From positions 372,001 through 436,000 of the forward strand of contig PENC01000003.1 in the NCBI GenBank assembly GCA_003674045.1: a stretch of 64,000 nt of DNA, given 5' to 3'. Within the stretch, counting starts at the first letter, position 1. Each line of letters begins with the position of its first letter. A program made the translations under genes and the position numbers. This document shows positions 1 to 8,376 of the stretch, piece after piece. The notes under the pieces are model-generated. The model was not told where the DNA came from and did not search any database. It saw only the letters and a program-made list of their open reading frames with translations. The stretch is from Streptomyces griseocarneus. Its GTDB lineage: Bacteria; Actinomycetota; Actinomycetes; Streptomycetales; Streptomycetaceae.

Positions 1-468
1 GGCCGCCACCCACTCCGCGAAGTGGTGCTGCAGATCGCCCGGCGCCCCCTCCCGGACCATCGCGTCCAGGCCCTCCCGCGTGGCCTCGGCGACCCACTCG
101 TCGGGCAGCTCCGGCTGGTTGCGCCCGAGCGCCTTGAGTACTTCGTCGCGCAGCCCGGCCCGCTGCAGATGGTTCATGGCGTCCAGCAGCTCCGGTGCCA
201 GGATCGGGGCGTCCTGCGTCGGGCTGTCGGTCTCGCCCAGCACGGAGCGGGCGAACGACCGGTCCCGCAGCGCGTGCTGTGCCAGTTCATAGCCGGTGAC
301 CAGCCATGCCTCGCCGCCGGAGTTGGTGCCGACCCGGGCCACGGGACAGCGGCCGCGCAGCTCGGTGAGCTCGGGGGCGAGCCGGTCGCCGTCGGTGCTG
401 AACGGATAGCGCGGAAGCGGCTCCTCGCGCGGGGCCTCGTCGGTCACGGGTGCCTGTGGTGCGGTCAT
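1..468 (-). CDS. Cytochrome P450, N-terminal part (runs off window)
   Basis: The first 156 codons of a bacterial class I cytochrome P450 are visible, starting at ATG 468 and still open at the window edge. The N-terminus carries the usual proline-rich entry (PRYPF), a substrate-recognition region with a WLVTGYELAQ strand and the DRSFARS turn seen before the B helix. The I-helix and heme-binding Cys lie outside the window. A GAAAGG ribosome site precedes the start. It lies 43 bases downstream of another P450 on the same strand, so the two probably act in sequence on the product of the NRPS-like enzyme upstream. The family call is firm; the substrate is unknown. Confidence 0.85.
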   Translation of the reverse strand, partial: MTAPQAPVTDEAPREEPLPRYPFSTDGDRLAPELTELRGRCPVARVGTNSGGEAWLVTGYELAQHALRDRSFARSVLGETDSPTQDAPILAPELLDAMNHLQRAGLRDEVLKALGRNQPELPDEWVAEATREGLDAMVREGAPGDLQHHFAEWVAA

Positions 469-511
469 GGGGTACGGCCTTTCTTCCGGCTCTCTCCTGA
501 AGCGGGGGAAT

Positions 512-1762
512 TCACCAGCGCACCGGCAGCCGTGCCGGGGCGCGCAACGGGGTCGACTCGTCCCAGGGGACCGACTCCGCGGGTACCGCGAGCTCGATGC
601 CGGGCAGCCGTTCCAGCAGCACCTGGATCGCGGTGGCCAGCTGCAGCCGGGTCAGATGCCCGCCGGTGCAGGCGTGCGGGCCGTGCCCGAACGCCACGTG
701 CGCGTTCGGCGACCGGGTCAGGTCCAGCCGGTCCGGGTCGGCGAACGCCTCCGGGTCGCGGTTGGCCGACGCCGGTACGGGGACGACCGCGTCACCGGCC
801 CGGACGCGCTGCCCGTGCAGCGTGAAGTCCTCCTTGGCGACGAGGATGTTGATGGCGTTCATCAACGGCACGTACCGCAGCAGCTCCTCCACCGCGGTGC
901 CGACCGTCGTCGGCTCGTCCCGCAGCCGCCGCAGCTGGCCGGGGTGGGTGAGCAGGGCGAGGAAGGCGTTGCCGGTGTGCTGGATGTTGGTCTTGTAGCC
1001 GGCCATCAGCATGGTGACGACGAAGCTGACGACGTCCTCCCGGGTCAGCTCGCCCCCCGGCCGGCGGCTCTCCGCCAGCAGCAGGTGGATGTAGTCCTCG
1101 CCTTTCCCCTGCCGCTCCTTGCGGGAGATGAGCTCCGACGCGTAGTCCTGCAGCGCGTACAGCGAGGCCAGCACCTCCTCCATCGTCAGCCCCGAGGCGC
1201 CGAGCAAGGCGAGGGTGTGCGGCAGATAGACGTCGCGGTCCTCGTGCGGCAGCCCGACGGTCTCGCACAGCACCCGCAGCGGCAGCGGCTCGACGTACGC
1301 GGCGACGAGGTCCGCCGTGCCGTCCTCCGCCCCCGCCACCATGGCGTCGGCCAGCTCCTCCGCCATGACCCGGATCCGGGGAGCCATGAACTCCAGCCGC
1401 CGTCGGCCGAACAGCGGCAGGACGGCGCGGCGCACGCGCTCGTGGTGCTCCCCGGTCATCTCCAGGAAGGTCGGCAGGCACGGCGGCGGCGCGCCCTCCC
1501 CCTCGCGGGGCGGCCAGGCCGACAACAGCGGCCGTTCCAGCCGCGGATCGGCGAACGCGGCCCGCGCGTCCGCGTACCGGCTGAGCAGCCAGGCCGTCTC
1601 GCCGTTGCGCAGCTGCGCCTTGGCCACGGGCTGCTCGGCGCGCAGCCGGGCGTAACCGCAGGGCGGCCCCGCGGTGCCGGGTTCCACGGCCGGGACCTCG
1701 ATGACGGTGTCCTCGACGTCCTCGGCGCCGGTGTCTGCGGTGACGGTGCCGGGCTCGCTCAT
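512..1762 (-). CDS. Cytochrome P450
   Basis: A 416-residue soluble bacterial P450. The heme loop FGHGPHACTGG holds the axial Cys, and EELLR gives the K-helix ExxR. In the I-helix the usual AGxE/DT oxygen-activation motif reads AGYKT: lysine replaces the acidic residue, which is unusual for a monooxygenase and may mean peroxide use, a non-oxygenating role or a different proton relay. The start ATG 1762 overlaps the stop of the NRPS-like gene (ATGA), implying translational coupling and a shared pathway. Its substrate may be carrier-bound or the reductively released product, which is inference from position only. Confidence 0.9.
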   Translation of the reverse strand: MSEPGTVTADTGAEDVEDTVIEVPAVEPGTAGPPCGYARLRAEQPVAKAQLRNGETAWLLSRYADARAAFADPRLERPLLSAWPPREGEGAPPPCLPTFLEMTGEHHERVRRAVLPLFGRRRLEFMAPRIRVMAEELADAMVAGAEDGTADLVAAYVEPLPLRVLCETVGLPHEDRDVYLPHTLALLGASGLTMEEVLASLYALQDYASELISRKERQGKGEDYIHLLLAESRRPGGELTREDVVSFVVTMLMAGYKTNIQHTGNAFLALLTHPGQLRRLRDEPTTVGTAVEELLRYVPLMNAINILVAKEDFTLHGQRVRAGDAVVPVPASANRDPEAFADPDRLDLTRSPNAHVAFGHGPHACTGGHLTRLQLATAIQVLLERLPGIELAVPAESVPWDESTPLRAPARLPVRW

Positions 1763-4700
1763 GCGGTCGCCTCCGAGGGGCGGGCAGCGGGGCGGGGGAG
1801 GTAGCCGGAGGCGAAGAAGTACTCCAGGTAGCGGTCCAGCAGGGCGGCGTCGACCGGCGGGCACTCCAGCCCGCTGCCGGCCAGCGCCGCCTCGGCGTTG
1901 CGCCGCCCCAGCACCGGGAACGTGCCCTTCAGGTACATCTCCTTGACGGACATGTCCGCTGTGCGACTGCGGTCCACGCACAGCGACACGAACGGCGCCG
2001 TCGCGCTCGTCGGATTCCCGGCGACATGGCGCACCAGCTCGTCGACCCACCGCGCGTACGACAGCGTCCGCAGGGCGAAGCCCGCCGCGCGCATCCGGTC
2101 CAGGACGTCCGACAGCATGGCCGGGCGCGGGTTGGTGAGGTGGTAGGTGCGGCCGTCGGCCCGCCGGTGCGTGGCGATGTGGACGATCGACTCGGCGAGG
2201 TGGTCCACGGGGACGAAGTCCATCGGCAGCTCGATATCGGGGGCCAGCCCGGTCTCGGCGATCACCTTGATCAGGGAGCAGATCGCCGTCTCGGTGTTGC
2301 ACGTGCCGTGCGTACGGTCGCCCGTCACCTCGTACGGCCGGTGCACCGCCACCGGAAGGCCCTGTTCCGACGCCCGGCGCAGCACGCCCTCGGCCACCCA
2401 TTTGCTCTCCGCGTAGCCCATGGTGAGCCCGTCGGCGTGGGCCAGGGGCAGGTCCTCGTCCACCTCGCGCACCCCGGCCGCGCCGAACCCGGCGACGGTC
2501 GAGACGAAGTGCACCGGGACCCGGCGCGGCGCGGCGATCCGGACGACCTCCCGGGTGCCGTCCACGTTCGCCGCGCGCAGCTCCTCATAGGGATAGAGGA
2601 AGTTGACCCGGGCGCCGTTGTGGAGGACGAGGTCCAGGGTGCGGGCCAGCTCGGCAGTGTGCTCGTCGGCCAGGCCCAGCGCGGGTTCGGTCAGGTCGCC
2701 GGGGAAGCACTCCACCCGCTGCCACGCGGCTTCGTCCGGGTGGAGCCCGTACCGGGAGAGCGTGGTGCGTATGCGCCGCTCGGCGTGCGCCCGGCTCGAC
2801 GCCCGTACGGGGCAGTGGATACGCGCCTGCGTCGAGCGCAGCAGCCGGTCCAGGAGGAAGGCGCCGACGAACCCCGAGGCGCCCGTGAGCAGGACGTGCC
2901 GCGGCTCCTCCGGGCGCGGGGCCGGGCCCTCGGCGGGCGGGAGACCGAAGCCGAGCTCGGCCTCCCCGGCGAAGCCGACGATCGGCTCCGCCGCCTTTGT
3001 CACGCTGCCGCCGCGTGCCGCGCGCACGGCCGCCGCGAAGCCCTCCAGGGTGGGCGCGGCCAGCAGCGCCCTGATCAGACCGGAGCCCAGGGCGGCGTCC
3101 AGGTCCAGGGCGGCGAGGGTGCGGGTGACGGCCTCGGAGGCGAGCAGGGAGTCGCCGCCGAGGTGGAAGAAGTCGTCGCCCGGCGCGGGCCGGACGCGCA
3201 GCACCTGCTGCCACACCTCGGCGAGAACGCCGAGCAGGCCCTCGGTCTTCGTGCCCGTGACGGGAGCCGGAGCGGGGGCCTTGAGCCGGGCGCGGTCCAC
3301 CTTGCCGCCGCTGGTCACCGGGAAGCGGTCCATCGGCACGAGCACTGGGACGGCCTGCGGGGGCAGCCACTGGGCGCAGTACGCGCGTAGATCCGGCAGC
3401 GGGAGGGGCAGGCCGGGTTCGGCGGCGGTGACGTACGCGGTCAGCGCCCCCTCCTCGGCCTCGACGACGGCCTCGCCGACCGCCGGGTGGGACCGTAACC
3501 GCGACTCCACCTCGTCCAGTTCGACGCGCGCGCCGCGCAGCTTCACCTGGCGGTCCAGACGGCCGCGGTACTCCAGCAAGCCGTCGGCCCCGCGTATCAC
3601 CCGGTCACCGGTTCGGTACAGCAGCCCGCCGGGCTCCACCGCGGGCAGCGCCACGAACCGCTCGGCGGTCAGCCACGGGTCACCGAGGTAGCCCAGGGCC
3701 AGGCCGTCCCCGCCGACGTACAGCTCGCCCTCCTCGCCGGGCGCCGCGACCGAGCCGTCGTCCCGCAGGACGTGGCAGGTGGAGGCGCCGAAGGGGCGGC
3801 CCAGCGGGACGTGTCCGGCGTCCTCGGGCAGCGGGCGCAGCACATGGGCGGTGGAGACCACCGCGTTCTCGGTCGGGCCGTAGAAGTTGACCACCGTGGT
3901 GTCCGGGCAGGCCGCGAGGACGGCGTTGGCCAGCCGCGGGTCCATCGCCTCGCCTCCCGCGGAGACGAACCGCAGCCCGGACAGCGCCTCGGGACGGGTG
4001 CGGGCGACGAGGTGGAAGACGCTCGTCGTCAGGTACGCGACCGTCACCTCCCGCGTGCGGAGCAGCTCTTCCAGGGCGGTGGGCGAGAGGAGCTCCTCCC
4101 GGTCGGCGATGACCAGGCACGCCCCGGTGAGCAGCGCGCCCCAGATCTCGATCGTCGAGGCGTCGGAGGAGAGCCCGTAGGCGTGCAGTACGCGGTCGTC
4201 CGGCCCCGGCGGCGGCAGTTCCGGCTCGGACAGCACGAGGCGGACCACGCCCCGGTGCGGTATCGCCACCGGCTTGGGGCGGCCGGTGGTGCCGGAGGTG
4301 AACACCACGTAGGCGCAGTCGGCCGGAGAGGCCGTGCGGGCTGCGGCGGCGGGCCGCGCCGGGGCGTCGCCGCCCGCGTCGTCGAGGGCGATGCTCACGC
4401 GCAGCCCGCGCACCGGGCGCTCGCTGCCCGGCAGGGTGACGGCGGCGCGCAGCCCGGCGTCCTCCGCCATGGCCCGCAGCCGGGCCGGCGGCAGGTCCTC
4501 GTCGAGCGGTACGTACGCGCAGCCGGCCTTGAGGATGCCCAGCAGCGCGACCAGCGCGTCCAGCGAGCGGCTGCCGCACACGCCCACCAGGGGTCGCCCG
4601 GCTCGACACCCCGCTCGCGCAGGCGTGCTGCCAGGGCGCCGGAGCGGGCGTCGAGCTGTCCGTAGGTCAGGGTGCGTTCCCCGTGCCGGGCCGCGAGGGC

Positions 4701-4835
4701 GGTCGGCCGCGCGGCGGCCTGCTCCGCGAACAGCTCGGGTATGCACCGCTCCCGCGGGTAGCCGGTCGCGGGCGTGCCCTCCGCCGGGTTCACCGGGCGG
4801 GGGAGTGGGCACGACAAAACATCGATGTCGGTCAT
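1759..4835 (-). CDS. NRPS-like A-T-thioester reductase, with a frameshift near 4590
   Basis: A single-module enzyme of about 1025 residues. It has an adenylation domain (FTSGTTGRPKP, NFYGPTEN, YRTGD, RGRLDRQVKLRG, GKVDR), a carrier domain (FFHLGGDSL with the phosphopantetheine Ser) and a terminal NAD(P)H thioester reductase (LLTGASGFVGAFLL and catalytic YAESK). Such enzymes activate an amino or carboxylic acid and release it as an aldehyde or alcohol. The start ATG 4835 has an AAGGA site. The first 80 residues read in a different frame from the rest: at 4590-4593 a CCCC run appears one base short of the frame needed to read GDPLVGVCGS. A TTA leucine codon at 3496-3498 predicts bldA dependence. 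The frameshift may be real inactivation or a homopolymer error. Confidence 0.85.
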
Positions 4836-4909
4836 CTGGTCCTTCTTGCTCGGGCTGCGTGCGGCTTCGTCGACTCCGTGCGGTACGGCTCCGTGCGGTA
4901 CGGCCGCAG

Positions 4910-5458
4910 TCAGCCGGCGTCGGCTCCGGCGTTCGACGTGGCCTCCGCTCCCGCGTCCGCCCGGGTGTTCGCTCCCGTATCTGCTTCCGCGCTCGCCGCG
5001 GCGTCGGCGAAGTCGGCGGCGAAGACGGCGAAGTCGGCGGTGCGCCAGCGCTGCGGGCGCATGCGGAAGGCGATGTCGTCCTTGAGCTGGTCCGCGGTCG
5101 CCACCAGGTAGTCGCGGGCCTCCTCGGGGTCCAGATAGCGCTGGGCCAGGGCCTCGCGGACGGCGGGGTCGACCGGGTCCTCGATCGCGGTGACCGGCCC
5201 CTCGACGCTGACGTAGCGGTACGGCCGCCGATCGTCCTGCACGCAGAGGCTGAACCGCCCCGCACCGCGGAGCAATTGAGCCTTGATCATCTCCCGGCCG
5301 GTCTGGACGACGATCTCGCCCCCGGGCTCGTACCCGTACCAGACCGGCACCACCAGGGGCGCGCGGTCGCCGCCCCGAGGGTCGGTGACGCCCAGGACGC
5401 CGATGCGCGGGGCGGCCAGGAATCGTTCGCGTTCGTCGTGCGGCATGGCGGGCAGCAT
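4910..5458 (-). CDS. PPOX-fold flavin or F420-binding protein
   Basis: A 182-residue pyridoxamine-5'-phosphate-oxidase-like protein. The beta-barrel signature is visible as VVPVWYGYEPGGE, a GAGRFSLCVQ strand and RYVSVEGPV, typical of split-barrel flavin or F420 oxidoreductases. The last 30 residues are an Ala/Asp/Thr-rich low-complexity tail outside the fold. Start ATG 5458 is chosen because AGGAG lies upstream; an in-frame ATG at 5446 is possible. It is the first gene of the operon with the NRPS-like reductase (74-base gap) and may oxidise the released imine or dihydro product, which is inference. A paralogue with the same WYGYEPGGE motif heads another operon at 47.4-47.8 kb. Confidence 0.8.
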   Translation of the reverse strand: MLPAMPHDERERFLAAPRIGVLGVTDPRGGDRAPLVVPVWYGYEPGGEIVVQTGREMIKAQLLRGAGRFSLCVQDDRRPYRYVSVEGPVTAIEDPVDPAVREALAQRYLDPEEARDYLVATADQLKDDIAFRMRPQRWRTADFAVFAADFADAAASAEADTGANTRADAGAEATSNAGADAG

Positions 5459-5537
5459 GCGGTGGCTCCTGTTCGGTGGTGATGTCAGTGGTGATCGCGG
5501 TGGTGCCGGGGTGCGCTGTTGCGCGGATGTCCCCGAC

Positions 5538-5567
5538 ATAAAAAAATCTTGGAAGCGACGGCATCAA
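5538..5567 (-). promoter_or_regulatory. Candidate promoter of the PPOX/NRPS-like operon
   Basis: On the minus strand TTGATG (5567-5562) and TTTTAT (5543-5538) are separated by 18 bases in an AT-rich pocket, about 80 bases before the PPOX start. Both hexamers resemble vegetative sigma -35/-10 elements. Confidence 0.4.
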
Positions 5568-5862
5568 TCCCCGGTGGAATAACCCACAAACCCATGTTTT
5601 GAGCCGACTTGGGAACTGGTGTTACCCGTGGGGACAGGGTTGTTCGCAGCGCACGGGGGCGGCGGTTACCGGTGGTCGATCAGGACGGGAGCGCTGCCGG
5701 GGGCGCGGGACCGTGCGGCCGGGAGGAGGGGATCGGACCGCCCTCGACTGGCCGATGATCACTGCTTGTCAGTGGTCGTGACGCTGTGCACTCGGCGTGC
5801 TTGATGGCTCTCGGCCCGCTCTCCGGCCGCCGAAGCCGGGTACGGCTCGGGCCGCGGCATCC
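5568..5862. other. Intergenic region without a recognised gene
   Basis: Between the minus-strand biosynthetic operon and the response-regulator relic I see no convincing coding region. The part next to 5568-5610 is AT-richer and may hold further operator sequence for the PPOX operon. The rest has ordinary high-GC composition. Confidence 0.4.
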
Positions 5863-5903
5863 GGCCGGAGCGCCGGAACTCCGGAAGGCCGGAGCGCCGG
5901 AAC
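5863..5903. repeat. 17-bp direct repeat pair
   Basis: GGCCGGAGCGCCGGAAC occurs at 5863-5879 and again exactly at 5887-5903, separated by 7 bases (period 24). The second copy ends one base before the relic response-regulator stop codon, so it may be the scar of the rearrangement that damaged that gene. Confidence 0.8.
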
Positions 5904-5904
5904 G

Positions 5905-6258
5905 TCAGGAACCGGTACTGCCGTTGAGATACGCCAGGACGGCCAGTACCCGCCGGTTCGTGTCGTCGGAAAGGCCCAGCCCCAGCTTGCCGAGGATGCT
6001 CGCCGTGTGCTTGCCCGCCGCGCCCTGACCGATGAACAGCCGTGCTCCGATGGCAGTGTCGGAGCAGCCTTCCGCCATCAGGGCCGGCACCTCGTGCTCC
6101 AGAAGCTCTCGGGCGTAGAGCTGCTCGACGTGCTGGGACAGCACCAGGACCGGCAGGCCCGGTGTGCGGCGGCGGGCCGACAGGGCGGCCTGCAGGCCCT
6201 CGTCGGTGAACGTCGGCGGCAGCCGGACGTCCACGATCGCCACGTCCGGCTCCTCCAT
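5905..6258 (-). pseudogene. LuxR/NarL-type response regulator relic
   Basis: The translation keeps two pieces of a NarL-family regulator. The first is the middle of the receiver domain around the phospho-acceptor Asp (PDVAIVDVRLPP) followed by LPVLVLSQHVEQLYARELL. The second is the C-terminal LuxR helix-turn-helix (ALMAEGCSDTAIGARLFI, GKHTASILGKLGL). The receiver N-terminus with its acidic pair, the receiver C-terminal third, the linker and the start of the HTH domain (LSPRE) are missing, the last through an apparently in-frame deletion of roughly 60 residues after YARELL. No histidine kinase is adjacent. ATG 6258 is only the first in-frame Met of the surviving homology, not a supported start. 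Confidence 0.7.
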
Positions 6259-6458
6259 GTGGGGCGTCGGGCTCGTGCTGGACGCCGGGGTTCGCGTGGT
6301 GCCGACCTGCACGTTTCCGGTGGATCGCGTGCTGCTGGTCGGCGGAGCGCAGTACGCGGTGGTGTACGTGATCCTCGAAGTCGGCAGCCAGGACCCCACG
6401 TCCCACCGCTCTGTTGTTACACTGAGCCGGTAATGATCATGCGTTGAGGAGACCGGAC

Positions 6459-6488
6459 ATGGTGGTGGACGACGACATCTCCGGGTGA
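6459..6488 (+). CDS. Putative 9-residue leader peptide of the ABC-F gene
   Basis: ATG 6459 is preceded by a strong GAGGAG site (6445-6450 region) with suitable spacing and opens a nine-codon frame, MVVDDDISG, ending at TGA 6486. It lies 134 bases upstream of the ABC-F start. Its last codons enter a perfect 6-bp hairpin. Antibiotic-resistance ABC-F genes are often induced by ribosome stalling on such leaders; that role here is inferred from position. Confidence 0.45.
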   Translation: MVVDDDISG

Positions 6489-6541
6489 TACCCGGACCCG
6501 ACAGGCCACCGGCCGGTGCGCGGAAGCGCCGCCGCAGTGGC
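6481..6541 (+). promoter_or_regulatory. Candidate attenuator hairpins upstream of ABC-F
   Basis: Three structures follow the leader peptide: CCGGGT/ACCCGG (6481-6486 with 6490-6495), the perfect palindrome CACCGGCCGGTG (6507-6518), and a larger GCCAC/GTGGC closing stem (6505-6509 with 6537-6541) followed by a pyrimidine-rich TTCTTCGTCGTCCCTTCTT stretch. These could be mutually exclusive, as in transcription attenuation. The terminator-like element lacks a clean T-run. Confidence 0.4.
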
Positions 6542-6622
6542 TTCTTCGTCGTCCCTTCTTCCCCTTGTCCACTGCCGAGGCAGAGGTGTCGTCCCTGCCT
6601 CCCCCTCAACGAGGTCACCTCC

Positions 6623-8257
6623 ATGTCCGACGTTTCCGTCGTCTGCTCGAACCTGTCCTTCGCCTGGCCCGACGAGACCCCCGTCTTCCAGGACCTGTCC
6701 TTCACCGTCGGCTCCGGCCGCACGGGCCTCGTCGCACCCAACGGCACCGGCAAGAGCACCCTGCTCAAGCTCATCGCCGGTGACCTGCGCCCCCGTGCCG
6801 GGTCCGTCTCCGTGGCCGGCATCCTCGGCTACCTCCCGCAGAGCCTCCCCCTGACCGGTGATCTCACCGTCGCCGAGGTGCTGGGCGTCGCCGCGATCAT
6901 CCGGGCCATCGACGCCGTGGAGTCGGGAGATGTCGACGAGAAGCACTTCACCACCATCGGCGACGACTGGGACATCGAAGAACGCACCCGCGCCCAGCTG
7001 GACCGCCTGGGCCTGGGCGGTCTCGCGCTGGAGCGCACGCTGAGCACCCTCAGCGGCGGCCAGGCCGTCACCCTCGGGCTCGCCGCCCAACTGCTGAGGC
7101 AGCCCGATGTGTTGCTGCTCGACGAGCCCACCAACAACCTCGACCTCGCCGCCCGGCACAAGCTCTACGACGCGCTGACGGACTTCAACGGCTGCCTGCT
7201 CCTGGTCAGCCACGACCGTGCCCTGCTCGACCGCATGGAACGCATCGCCGAGCTCGACCGCGGTGAAATCCGCCTCCACGGCGGCAACTTCACCGCGTAC
7301 GAGGAGGCCGTCCGCGCCGAGCGGGAGGTCGCCGAGAAGAACGTCCGCAACGCAGAGCAGGAGCTGAAGCGGGAGAAGCGCGAGATGCAGCTGGCCCGCG
7401 AACGCGCCGAACGCCGGCAGAGCAACGCCGCCCGCAACCTGAAGAACGCCGGCCTGCCCCGCATCTTCGCCGGCACCATGAAGCGCGGCGCACAGGAGGC
7501 CGCCGGACGGGCCGGCCAGATGCACGCGGGCCGGGTCGACGAGGCGAAGGCCAGACTGGACGAGGCCGGGCGCGCACTGCGCGAGGAACAGCGCATCACC
7601 GTGGACCTGCCCGCCACCCAGGTGCCCGCCGGCCGGAACCTGTTCCTCGGCGAACGGCTCCGCGTCCGGCTCGGCGACACGGACGTGTTCGCCGGACACG
7701 GTGCCGACCTGACGGTCCGGGGCCCGGAGCGCATCGCGCTGACCGGCCCCAACGGCGCCGGAAAGAGCACCCTGCTGCGCCTGCTCAACGGCGACCTGGC
7801 CCCGGAGAACGGCGGGATCAAGCGGGCCGACGGGCGCATCGCCTACCTCTCGCAGCGCCTCGACCTGCTGGACCTCGACCGTACGGTGGCCGAGAACTTC
7901 GCCGAGTACGCCCCGGAGCGGCCGGAGGCCGAGCGGATGAACCTGCTCGCCCGCTTCCTCTTCCGGGGTGCCCGCGCCCATCTGCCCGTCGGCGTCCTCT
8001 CCGGCGGCGAGCGGCTGCGCGCCACCCTGGCCTGCGTCCTGTGCGCGGAACCGGCCCCGCACCTGCTCCTCCTGGACGAGCCGACGAACAACCTCGACCT
8101 GGTCAGCACGGGCCAGCTGGAAAGTGCCCTGAACTCCTACCAGGGAGCCTTCGTGGTGGTCAGCCACGACGAACGGTTCCTCCACAACATCCGCGTGAAC
8201 CGATGGCTGCAACTGACCGACGGCGAGCTGAGGGAGACGGGAGCTCCCGAGGCGTGA
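6623..8257 (+). CDS. ABC-F family ATPase (ribosome-protection type)
   Basis: A 544-residue protein with two ATP-binding cassettes and no membrane segments, as in ABC-F proteins acting on the ribosome. Cassette 1 shows Walker A APNGTGKST, signature LSGGQ and DEPTNNLD. A charged helical linker (AEQELKREKREMQLARERAE) follows, then cassette 2 with GPNGAGKST, LSGGERLR and DEPTNNLD. Family members either displace antibiotics from the ribosome or act as translation factors; the long leader with a small open frame favours an antibiotic-responsive role. ATG 6623 is chosen because GAGG lies 8 bases upstream. The nearest biosynthetic clusters could make the inducing compound, but nothing proves this. 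Confidence 0.9.
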   Translation: MSDVSVVCSNLSFAWPDETPVFQDLSFTVGSGRTGLVAPNGTGKSTLLKLIAGDLRPRAGSVSVAGILGYLPQSLPLTGDLTVAEVLGVAAIIRAIDAVESGDVDEKHFTTIGDDWDIEERTRAQLDRLGLGGLALERTLSTLSGGQAVTLGLAAQLLRQPDVLLLDEPTNNLDLAARHKLYDALTDFNGCLLLVSHDRALLDRMERIAELDRGEIRLHGGNFTAYEEAVRAEREVAEKNVRNAEQELKREKREMQLARERAERRQSNAARNLKNAGLPRIFAGTMKRGAQEAAGRAGQMHAGRVDEAKARLDEAGRALREEQRITVDLPATQVPAGRNLFLGERLRVRLGDTDVFAGHGADLTVRGPERIALTGPNGAGKSTLLRLLNGDLAPENGGIKRADGRIAYLSQRLDLLDLDRTVAENFAEYAPERPEAERMNLLARFLFRGARAHLPVGVLSGGERLRATLACVLCAEPAPHLLLLDEPTNNLDLVSTGQLESALNSYQGAFVVVSHDERFLHNIRVNRWLQLTDGELRETGAPEA

Positions 8258-8293
8258 GCCGGCCCGCTCAGGCCGTTGCCTCCTGAGGAAGAG

Positions 8294-8319
8294 CCGTCGG
8301 CCGGGACCCCGGCCGACGG
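8294..8319. terminator. Bidirectional hairpin between convergent genes
   Basis: CCGTCGGCCGGG (8294-8305) is the exact reverse complement of 8308-8319, giving a near-loopless 11-12 bp stem between the converging ABC-F and phospholipase genes. There is no T-run, which is common for actinobacterial terminators. Confidence 0.75.
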
Positions 8320-8376
8320 TCCGGAGGCGCCCATGGGGCCCGGCTCGGCGGTACGGGCCGGGCCCGGGGCCGCCCG

